Source of the DNA: Pseudoduganella violacea
GTDB taxonomy: Bacteria > Pseudomonadota > Gammaproteobacteria > Burkholderiales > Burkholderiaceae_D
NCBI RefSeq assembly: GCF_014191875.1
Contig: NZ_JACHXD010000013.1
Span: forward strand, 1-64,000
Length of the DNA: 64,000 bases
Direction: 5' to 3'
In this document: piece after piece, positions 47,398-56,294 of the stretch
Layout: each line of letters opens with the position of its first letter
Position numbering within the stretch: position 1 is the first letter of the stretch
Translations under genes and position numbers: made by a program
The notes under the pieces: model-generated
What the model was told of the DNA's origin: nothing
The model's input: the letters and a program-made list of their open reading frames with translations, nothing else
The model's database searches: none

Positions 47398-48282
47398 TCA
47401 GCCGGCCTGCAGGCGCTCGCATAGAAAATCGACAAACACGCGCAGCTTGGGCGCCATCTGGCGGCTCGACGGCCACAGCAGCCAGAACTGGCCGCCATCG
47501 TCCACATGCTCGCCCAGCACGGCTTGCAACTGGCCATCGCGCAGATAATCGTTGACCAGGAAATCGGGCAGATACGCCAGGCCCAGGCCGCGCAGGGCGG
47601 CGCCGATCAGCGCCTCGATATTGTTGCAGACCAGGGTCTGCGGCAGGGCCGGCAGCGGCGCGGGGGCGTCTACCTGCCATTCGCGCAGCTTGCCATTGCC
47701 GTGAAAACGGTAGTGCAAGCAGGCGTGCTCCAGCAAATCGGCGGGCGCGCGCGGCTGGCCGTGGCGTGCGAAATAGGCGGGCGCGGCCACGATCAGGTGG
47801 CGGTAGCCGCTCAGGCGGCGCGCCGTCAAGCCCGAATCGTGCAGCTCGCCGCTGCGCACCACCACGTCGAAGCCATCGGCCACGACATCGACGCGGCGGT
47901 CGTTGAAGTCCAGCTCCAGCTCGATTTCGGGATAGCGCTGCATGAACTCGGCCAGTAGCGGCAGTAGCACGCGGTAATACACGGCCGGCGTGCTCACGCG
48001 CAGCTTGCCGCGCGGCGCATCCATCAGGTGCAGCATCTCGGCTTCGGCCTCGCCCAGGTCGGCCAGGATGCGCTGGCAGCGCTCGTAAAACAGGGCGCCG
48101 GCGTCGGTCAGGCCGATGCGGCGCGTGCTGCGCTGCAGGAGGCGCACGCCGAGCCGCGCTTCGAGCCGCATCACGCCCTTGCCCACGGCCGAGGCGGAAA
48201 TGCCGAGCTGGCGGCCGGCGGCCACATAGCTCAGGGTTTCGGCGGCGCGCACGAAGGCGGCGATGCTGCTCAGACCATCCAT
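47398..48282 (-). CDS. LysR-family transcriptional regulator
   Basis: 294 residues from ATG 48282. Helix-turn-helix ETLSYVAAGRQLGISASAVGKGVMRLEARLG at ~15-45 and substrate-binding domain with VSTPAVYYRVLLPLLAEF, DVVVRSGELHDSGL and GLGLAYLPDFLV. Divergent from the MFS gene (100-base gap containing an operator-like palindrome), the classical arrangement for a LysR protein controlling its neighbour. The open frame upstream of 48282 is antisense to the MFS gene and ignored. Confidence 0.93.
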   Translation of the reverse strand: MDGLSSIAAFVRAAETLSYVAAGRQLGISASAVGKGVMRLEARLGVRLLQRSTRRIGLTDAGALFYERCQRILADLGEAEAEMLHLMDAPRGKLRVSTPAVYYRVLLPLLAEFMQRYPEIELELDFNDRRVDVVADGFDVVVRSGELHDSGLTARRLSGYRHLIVAAPAYFARHGQPRAPADLLEHACLHYRFHGNGKLREWQVDAPAPLPALPQTLVCNNIEALIGAALRGLGLAYLPDFLVNDYLRDGQLQAVLGEHVDDGGQFWLLWPSSRQMAPKLRVFVDFLCERLQAG

Positions 48283-48298
48283 GATTAGGGAATTTTTG

Positions 48299-48313
48299 TC
48301 CGCTAAAAGCGGA
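48299..48313. promoter_or_regulatory. Operator-like palindrome in the lysR/MFS divergent region
   Basis: TCCGCT-AAA-AGCGGA sits 17 bases from the lysR start and 69 bases from the MFS start. Short interrupted dyads are typical LysR boxes. On the plus strand it is also followed by TTTTT, so a short attenuator is an alternative. Confidence 0.45.
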
Positions 48314-48381
48314 TTTTTACCTTGTTTTTCTTCGATTACGGCCATCCTATCATGTAAATCCGTTTCTCTTTCGGATGGACC

Positions 48382-49899
48382 ATGAACCGAACCTTCAACA
48401 AACTGCTGGTGCTGGGCGCTGTCTGCCTGTCCGCGCTGGCGATTCCACTCTGCTTCACCGGCCCGGCCGTGGCCATGGGCGCCATCGGCCGCGAGCTCGG
48501 CGGCGGACCGCTGGCCATGAACTGGATCAGCAACGCCTTCATGCTCACCTTCGGCAGCAGCCTGATGCTGGCCGGCACCCTGGCCGACCGTTTCGGCCGC
48601 AAGCGCGTCTTCCTGCTCGGCACCAGCGCCTTCGCCCTGTGCTCGCTGGCGCTGGCCCATGCGCCCGACATCGTGGCCTTCAATGGCCTGCGCGGCGCCC
48701 AGGGCTTGGCCGGCGCGCTGACGCTGGCTTCCAGCATGGCCGCGCTGGCCCAGGAATTCGACGGCCCCGGCCGGGCGCGCGCCTTCAGCCTGGTCGGCAC
48801 CACCTTCGGCGTCGGCCTCGCCTTCGGCCCGCTGCTGTGCGGCTATCTGCTCAAACATCATGGCTGGCCGGCGCTGTTCTACGCCGCCGGCCTGGCCGGT
48901 GTGGGCGCCGTGCTGCTGGGCGCGGCCCGCATGCGGGAATCGCGCGATCCCCAGGCGCGGCGCCTGGATTGGCCGGGACTGCTGAGCTTTACCGGCGCGC
49001 TCAGCCTGCTGACCTGCGGCATCCTGCTGGCGCCGCAATATGGCTGGGCCAGCCTACCCACGCTCGGCGCGCTGCTGGCGGCGGGCGCGCTGCTGGCCGT
49101 CTTCATCCGGATCGAAGGCCGGGTGGCGCGGCCCATGCTGGATCTGAGCCTGTTCCGCTATCCGGCGTTTACCGGCGTGCAGTTCCTGGCCGCCGCCCCG
49201 GCCTATTCCTTTGTCGTGCTGCTGGTGCTGCTGCCGGAACGGCTGATCGGCATCGAGGGCATGAGCGAGCTGGACGCGGGATGGGCCATGCTGGGCCTGT
49301 CGGCGCCGCTGCTGGTGCTGCCGTTTCTGGCCGCCTCGGTCTCGCACCGCATCGCGCCGGCGCGGCTGGCCGCCGGCGGCTTGCTGGCGACGGCGGCCAG
49401 CCTGCTCTGGTTGAGTAGCTGCGCGCCGGGCCAGGCCGGCGCCATGCTATGGCCCATGCTACTGATCGGCACGGGCATCAGCCTGCCCTGGGGCTTGATG
49501 GACGGCATAGCGGTGAGCGTGGTGCCGAAGGAAAGAGCGGGCATGGCGGCCGGCATTTTCAGCACGACGCGCGTGGCCGGCGAAGGCGTGGCGCTGGCCA
49601 TCGTGGCCGCGCTGCTGGCGACGCTGACGCGGCACAGCCTGGGCGTCGACGCCGGGCTGGCGCCGGAACCGGCCATGCAGGCCGCCCAGCATCTGGCGGT
49701 CGGCAAGCTCGACTCGGCGCTGCAATTGCTGGGACAGGGGCGCGAACAGGCGGCGCCGCTAGTGCAAGCTTATGGCGCGGCGTTCCGCAGCCTGCTGCAC
49801 ATCCTGGCGGCGATTACGGTGGCCACGGCGGGCGTGATCTGGTATTTCATGGGACGCGGTGCGGCCAGCGCCGCCGGCGTGGCGGACCCGGCCGCCTAA
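48382..49899 (+). CDS. MFS transporter, 14-helix DHA2-like
   Basis: 505 residues. N-terminal helices with LAIPLCFTGPAVAMGAIGREL, NWISNAFMLTFGSSLMLAGTLADRFGRKRVFLLG (motif A DRFGRK), and GLRGAQGLAGALTLASSMAAL; later GMDGIAVSVVPKERAGMAAGIFSTTR-type segment. Likely exports drugs or metabolites. Controlled, probably, by the divergent LysR gene. Converges on glk with 10 bases between. Confidence 0.9.
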   Translation: MNRTFNKLLVLGAVCLSALAIPLCFTGPAVAMGAIGRELGGGPLAMNWISNAFMLTFGSSLMLAGTLADRFGRKRVFLLGTSAFALCSLALAHAPDIVAFNGLRGAQGLAGALTLASSMAALAQEFDGPGRARAFSLVGTTFGVGLAFGPLLCGYLLKHHGWPALFYAAGLAGVGAVLLGAARMRESRDPQARRLDWPGLLSFTGALSLLTCGILLAPQYGWASLPTLGALLAAGALLAVFIRIEGRVARPMLDLSLFRYPAFTGVQFLAAAPAYSFVVLLVLLPERLIGIEGMSELDAGWAMLGLSAPLLVLPFLAASVSHRIAPARLAAGGLLATAASLLWLSSCAPGQAGAMLWPMLLIGTGISLPWGLMDGIAVSVVPKERAGMAAGIFSTTRVAGEGVALAIVAALLATLTRHSLGVDAGLAPEPAMQAAQHLAVGKLDSALQLLGQGREQAAPLVQAYGAAFRSLLHILAAITVATAGVIWYFMGRGAASAAGVADPAA

Positions 49900-49909
49900 A
49901 GGGGGGCGC

Positions 49910-50926
49910 TCAGGCGGCGGCCAGGCGCTCGGCCAGAATCGCCGACACGCCAAGGAAGGCCGGGTACTCGGCCGTGATGATGAAGGTCGGCACCGCCGCC
50001 AGATAATTTCGGAAGCGGCCCTTGGCCTCGAAGCGGGCGCGGAAGCCGGAACGGGCGAAGCGTTCGCCCAGGCGCGGCACGATGCCGCCGCCGATATAAA
50101 TCCCGCCCTGGGCGCCCAGCGTCACGCCCAGATTGCCGGCGATCGTGCCCAGCATAGTGCAGAACGCCTCGATCACCGCATCGCACAGCGCGCATTCGCC
50201 GGCCAGCGCGCGGCGCGCGATCTCCGGCGCCGGCAGCGGTTCGGCCGCCACGCCGCGCTGCTCGGCCAGCGCGCGGTAAATCAGTTCGATGCCGACGCCC
50301 GACAGCAGGCGCTCGGCCGACACATGCTCGAACTCGCGCCAGGCGAAACGCAGGATGGCGATTTCCGTCTCATCCATGGGCGGGAAGCTGACGTGGCCGC
50401 CCTCGCTGAGCAAAGCCGTCCAGCCCGCCGCCGACGGAATCAAGCCCGACACACCCAGCCCGGTGCCCGCGCCGATCAAGCCCAGCGGCGCGCCCGCCAG
50501 CGCCGTGCCGCCGCCGACCTGCAGCTTTTGCGCGTCCGACAGCAACGGCAGCGAGCGCGCCAGCGCCGTGAAATCGTTCACCACCGCCAGCAGCGCGAAG
50601 CCGCACTCGCGCCGCAGCGCCTCGATCGAAAACTCCCAGTGATGGTTGGTCATGCGCACCAGATCGCCCGTGACCGGATTGGCAATGGCAATCGCGCCAT
50701 GGCGGATGCCCTGCCCCGCCGCCGCGGCCGCCACATCCGGCAGCGCCAGATAGGCTTGCAAAGCCGCCGCCAGCGTTGGATACGCCGCGCAGGCCAGCAC
50801 ATGCACCAAGCCAATGTTCCCAGGCGCCGTCTCCAGCGCAAAGCGGGCATTGGTACCGCCCACATCCGCCAGCAAACGCGGGCCGGCAAAGGTCGGGGAC
50901 GGAGCAGAAGAAAGCGGAACAGTCAT
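49910..50926 (-). CDS. glk: Glucokinase
   Basis: 338 residues from ATG 50926; the open frame upstream shows no ribosome-binding site. ATP-dependent phosphorylation of glucose in the cytoplasm. RLLADVGGTNARFALE (phosphate-1), VVNDFTAL, GAGTGLGVSGL (sugar/phosphate binding) and GGIYIGGGIVPRLGERF (adenosine motif) match the Glk family, not ROK. Monocistronic. Confidence 0.94.
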   Translation of the reverse strand: MTVPLSSAPSPTFAGPRLLADVGGTNARFALETAPGNIGLVHVLACAAYPTLAAALQAYLALPDVAAAAAGQGIRHGAIAIANPVTGDLVRMTNHHWEFSIEALRRECGFALLAVVNDFTALARSLPLLSDAQKLQVGGGTALAGAPLGLIGAGTGLGVSGLIPSAAGWTALLSEGGHVSFPPMDETEIAILRFAWREFEHVSAERLLSGVGIELIYRALAEQRGVAAEPLPAPEIARRALAGECALCDAVIEAFCTMLGTIAGNLGVTLGAQGGIYIGGGIVPRLGERFARSGFRARFEAKGRFRNYLAAVPTFIITAEYPAFLGVSAILAERLAAA

Positions 50927-51095
50927 GGCGGACAGAAAAGAAATTGACCCCCTTATCCTAAAGGATTTCTTATCGCCCACGCAAGGAAATAAATGTAGTT
51001 TGAGTACACAACAACAAATAACCGCATCAAATGCCGCAAAACCAAGCAAAACAAATTGGTAGTATGACTACCATCCCGTTTGCGCCAAATCAAAC

Positions 51096-51191
51096 AATGT
51101 CCAACCCTGGTGTCAGGCACTAGGGTTAGACATTCTTTGATCTTTATCAAGGAATGTCCTACTCCGGTGCCTGACACCAGGGTGGGACATT
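51096..51191. repeat. Pair of inverted REP-like palindromes
   Basis: Element 1 (51096-51135) and element 2 (51153-51191) are each imperfect palindromes of AATGTCC...GGACATT with a GGTG-TCAGG-CAC or GGTGCCTGACACC core. They are near-inverted copies of each other, separated by 17 bases that themselves contain a short dyad (CTTTGATC/TATCAAGG). Together they form a composite palindrome of nearly 100 bases between DedA and glk. The core matches the 20.55 kb palindrome. Confidence 0.75.
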
Positions 51192-51216
51192 TGTTGAGGA
51201 AGATCAAACGCGGGGT

Positions 51217-52164
51217 TTAGCGGCCGGGGGCGGGGGTGAGGCTGGGGTCGGAGGGACGGAAGGCGGTGTTCCAGGCGTCGAGGCCGCCATGCAGGGGGCG
51301 GGCGCGCTTGTAGCCGTGGGTGTGCAGCTGTTTGGCGACATGGGCGGCGGTGACGTCGTTGGGACAGCTGCAGTAGACGATGATGATGCGGTCTTTGGGC
51401 AGCGCGGCCAGGGCCGCCACCGGGTCGCCATTGGCCAGCAGGGCGCCGGGGACGGCCGGTTCCAGCGATTGGGCGGTCAGGCTGCGGGCGTCGACCAGGA
51501 CATGCTCCTGGCCGGTGCTGAGCAGCTCTTTCAGCTCGTCGATGGTGATGCGCTCGGTTTGCGTGGCTTTTTCGAAGCGCTTGCGTTCGATGTATTTGAA
51601 CAGGACGAACAGGGCCAGCAGGCTACCGAGCACCATCAACGCCGTGCTGCCCATGGTAGAGAGGATCTCGAGCACCTGGTCGACGCTGGAGTGGAAGTAG
51701 ACGCCGATGCCGATGCCGACCGAGCTCCAGACCAGGCCGCCCAGCAGGGCGAAGATGAGGAAGGTCGGCACGCCGGTCCCCATGGCGCCGGCCATGGGCG
51801 GGGCGATGGTGTTGAAGCCGGGGATGAATTTGGCGACCACCATTGCTTTCGGTCCCCAGCGCTTGAAGTTGTCTTCGGTCTGGCTGACGCAGTAGTCGGG
51901 CGAGAGCGAGATGCGGCACAGCAGCTTGAGGATGCGCTTGCCGTAGCGGCGGCCGGCGCGGAACCAGAACAGGTCGGACAGCAGGCAGGCCAGCATGGAT
52001 ACCGCCAGCACCACCGGCAGCGGCGTGCCGCCTTCCATGGCCAGGGCGCCGGAAACGATCAGGATGGGGAAGGCGGGAATCGGCAAGCCCATTTGTTCGA
52101 TCAGGACCACGCCAAACACGATCAGGATGCCATACTGGTGAAGCAGAGAAATTAAATTCGCCAT
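51217..52164 (-). CDS. DedA-family membrane protein fused to a rhodanese domain
   Basis: 315 residues. N-terminal DedA domain (~1-195): GLPIPAFPILIVSGALA, FRAGRRYGKRILKLLC, FIPGFNTIAPPMAGAMG and four to five membrane segments. C-terminal rhodanese-like domain (~205-310) with LLSTGQEHVLVDARS and active-site loop VYCSCPNDVT, then GGLDAWNTA. DedA proteins act in membrane-lipid flipping and proton homeostasis; the rhodanese half would face the cytoplasm. The fusion recurs in proteobacteria; function unknown. Confidence 0.9.
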   Translation of the reverse strand: MANLISLLHQYGILIVFGVVLIEQMGLPIPAFPILIVSGALAMEGGTPLPVVLAVSMLACLLSDLFWFRAGRRYGKRILKLLCRISLSPDYCVSQTEDNFKRWGPKAMVVAKFIPGFNTIAPPMAGAMGTGVPTFLIFALLGGLVWSSVGIGIGVYFHSSVDQVLEILSTMGSTALMVLGSLLALFVLFKYIERKRFEKATQTERITIDELKELLSTGQEHVLVDARSLTAQSLEPAVPGALLANGDPVAALAALPKDRIIIVYCSCPNDVTAAHVAKQLHTHGYKRARPLHGGLDAWNTAFRPSDPSLTPAPGR

Positions 52165-52188
52165 AATCCTTGTATCTTAACGCAAAAC

Positions 52189-53903
<1,715 letters not shown>

Positions 53904-53907
<4 letters not shown>

Positions 53908-54920
53908 TTGATTTTCGGGTCGAGCGCGTCGCGCAAGCCGTCGGCGAACAGGGAGAAGGCAGTGACGAGCAGCGCCATGGCACTGGCGGCGGCTGTCATC
54001 TGCCACCATTTACCCAGGATCAGCTCATTTTGCGCTTCGTTCAGCATCGATCCCCACGACACCACGCCGACCGGCACGCCAAAGCCGAGGAAGCTCAGGA
54101 TGACTTCCGCCTTGATGAAGCCGACCACGAGGATCGAGAGCTGGACCAAGGCCACATGGCTGACGTTGGGGAAGATATGCACGAACATCTTGCGCCAGGC
54201 CGAGGCGCCGATGGCGTCGGCCGCCAGCACGTATTCGCGCGCCTTGTGCTTCAGGTATTCGGCGCGCATCAGGCGGTAGGGGCCGGTCCAGCCGGTCAAG
54301 CCCAGGATCAGCACGATGGTCAGCACGCCCTTCTGCTGCAGCACGGCGGCCACGGCCAGGATCATCAGGATCGCGGGAATGGCCGTGAACACGCTGTAAA
54401 ACCAGTTGAAGGCATCGTCCACCAGACCGCCGTAATAACCCGACAGCGCGCCGAACAGCGTGCCCAGGCCGACCGCCAACAGCGCGGCCGCCAGGCCGAC
54501 GATGACGGAGGTTTCGCCGCCTTTGATGGTTTTGAGCAGAATATCGTGACCCCATTTGTCGGCGCCGAACGGCAGGCTGAGGCGCCGCTCCAGCGCTTGC
54601 TGCTCACTATCACCGAGGCTGGCGCGCAGGGCGGCGAGATCGGCCGCCAGCGGGTCGAATTCATTCTGGCCGGCGGCCGGCGCCGGAGCCACGGCGACCA
54701 CGCGGGCCGGACCGGCCGGCGCTGGCGCGACAAAGCTCGGCGGCGCGTAATTGACGCCCACTTCGCGTTCCCAGCCGGCCGCCACCAGGCCGCCGGCCGA
54801 CAGCGCCAGCAGCGCCAGGAAGGCGGCCACCACGGCCAGCGCCGCCATGGCGATGCGATCGCCGCACAGGCGGCGCCAGGCCAGCGTCCACAGGCCGGAC
54901 GAAGCGGAGGAAGTCTGCAT
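53904..54920 (-). CDS. ABC importer permease 2 (DppC/YejE-like)
   Basis: 338 residues from ATG 54920 (MQTSSASSG), chosen because AAGGA lies six bases upstream; ATG 54926 would be directly on the ribosome-binding site. TM1 at ~20-45, a long periplasmic Pro/Ala-rich stretch (APPSFVAPAPAGPARVVAVA to ~125), then five helices and the EAA loop EYVLAADAIGASAWRKMFVHIFPN. Pairs with the DppB-like permease. Confidence 0.88.
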
Positions 54921-54928
54921 GGCCATCC

Positions 54929-55867
54929 TTATTTCAATTGCACGCGCGGATCGACCGCCTGGTACAGCAGGTCGGCCAGCAGGTTGAACAGCATGGTCGC
55001 GGCCGCCACATACACGGTGATGGCCTTGATCACCGGGAAGTCGCTGCGCTCGACCGCCAGGATCACTTCGCGCCCGATGCCGGGGATGCCGAAGAAGCGT
55101 TCGAGCAGGAAGGCGCCGATCAGCAGGGCCGGCAGGCTGGCCATCACATGGGTGATGACGGGAATGGCGGCATTGCGCAGCACATGCACCCACATCACGT
55201 GCGTCTCGCGCAGCCCCTTGGCGCGCGCCGTGCGCACATAGTCCTGACCCACTTCGTCGAGCATGAAGCTGCGGTACAGGCGCAGCGTCGGCGCCAGCGA
55301 CACGGCCAGGCCGATCAGGATGGGCAGGACCGCGTAGCGCAGCAGGTTCTGGCCCAGGCTGTCGCCCCAGCCCTGCACCGGGAACCAGCCCAGCTTATAC
55401 GCCAGCCCGTATTGCAGGCCGATGATATACACCAGAATCGAGACCGACATGCCGACGGTGCACACCACCATCACGGCCCGGTCGCCCAGCGAGCCGCGCA
55501 CGAAGGCCACGGCCAGCGCCAGCGCAATGCCGAGCACGGTTTCCAGCACGGTCAGCGGCAAGAGCACGGTCAGCGAGGGACCGAGCCGGCTGCCCAGGAT
55601 GCTGGCCACGCTCTCGCCCGTGGCCCAGCTCTGGCCGAAATCGAAGGTCAGCACCTGCTTCAGGAAAATGCCGAGCTGAACATAATACGGCTGGTCCACG
55701 CCCAGCTGGCGGCGGATATTGGCAATGCTGTCGGCGCTGGACATCTTGCCGGCCAGGATATAGGCCGGGTCGCCGCCCACCCAGTTAAACAGCAGGAAGA
55801 CCAGCAGCACCACGCCGAGCATGGTGGGCAGCATCTGCCACAGGCGGCGCAGGAGATAGGCGCTCAA
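54929..55867 (-). CDS. ABC importer permease 1 (DppB/YejB-like)
   Basis: 312 residues with six membrane helices: MSAYLLRRLWQMLPTMLGVVLL at the N-terminus, a periplasmic loop with IRRQLGVDQPYYVQLG, and the EAA-type loop QDYVRTARAKGLRETHVMWVHVLRNA. First gene of the three-gene operon. No solute-binding protein gene lies next to it, so the binding protein must come from elsewhere, or the neighbours supply ligand. Confidence 0.9.
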   Translation of the reverse strand: MSAYLLRRLWQMLPTMLGVVLLVFLLFNWVGGDPAYILAGKMSSADSIANIRRQLGVDQPYYVQLGIFLKQVLTFDFGQSWATGESVASILGSRLGPSLTVLLPLTVLETVLGIALALAVAFVRGSLGDRAVMVVCTVGMSVSILVYIIGLQYGLAYKLGWFPVQGWGDSLGQNLLRYAVLPILIGLAVSLAPTLRLYRSFMLDEVGQDYVRTARAKGLRETHVMWVHVLRNAAIPVITHVMASLPALLIGAFLLERFFGIPGIGREVILAVERSDFPVIKAITVYVAAATMLFNLLADLLYQAVDPRVQLK

Positions 55868-56145
55868 TTGGTTTCTACTCGCAAGACGGGAAAGGCGTAA
55901 CGATAACGCAATTCTTGCCGGCCCAGGCAGAAAGCCTTGCGCCCTGCAAGCCCTATTCTATAGTGCAGCGCAACATTTCCCTATTTTGCCGCATCGTCAG
56001 GACATTTTATTCTGCATTTTTCGCATATAAACAAGTTATCAAGCAGGAAAAACTTTGCTTTGCTGCGGCGCAGCAGTAAAAGTTGTAACCGTGACTAAAT
56101 CGACAATACCTTGTTGTATCTGCGCAAAGATTAAGCAGTTTGTGA

Positions 56146-56174
56146 TTGACACAAAATAAGTGGAAATGTTTCCA
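56146..56174 (+). promoter_or_regulatory. TTGACA box with overlapping TGGAAA-TG-TTTCCA palindrome
   Basis: TTGACA at 56146-56151 is followed by TGGAAATGTTTCCA (56161-56174), two 6-bp arms around TG. This resembles LacI-family operators (central CG replaced here by TG). A clear -10 is not seen, so the promoter part is uncertain. Confidence 0.4.
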
Positions 56175-56175
56175 T

Positions 56176-56219
56176 GCTGATCCCGAATATCCTTTTCTCA
56201 CAGGCTAATCGGGATCAGC
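56176..56219 (+). promoter_or_regulatory. Leader hairpin before the first TonB receptor
   Basis: GCTGATCCCGA (56176-56186) is exactly complementary to TCGGGATCAGC (56209-56219) with a 22-base loop. It lies between the likely promoter and the ribosome-binding site and has no T tract, so it may be a 5' UTR stem or a regulator site rather than a terminator. Confidence 0.5.
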
Positions 56220-56294
56220 TGTCGGCGCAGCCACCTTGGAGGAGCAGTAGCGGTCATGCGTCGTCTTGATTCACCCATAGTAGGAGTAGAAGTA

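Larger units (their letters stand above)
55868..56294. other. Divergent intergenic region upstream of the first TonB receptor
   Basis: AT-rich, ~430 bases without a gene. It contains TTGACA at 56146, an operator-like palindrome at 56161-56174, a leader hairpin at 56176-56219 and GGAGGAG at 56236-56242. It serves both the ABC operon on the left and the receptor on the right. Confidence 0.55.
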
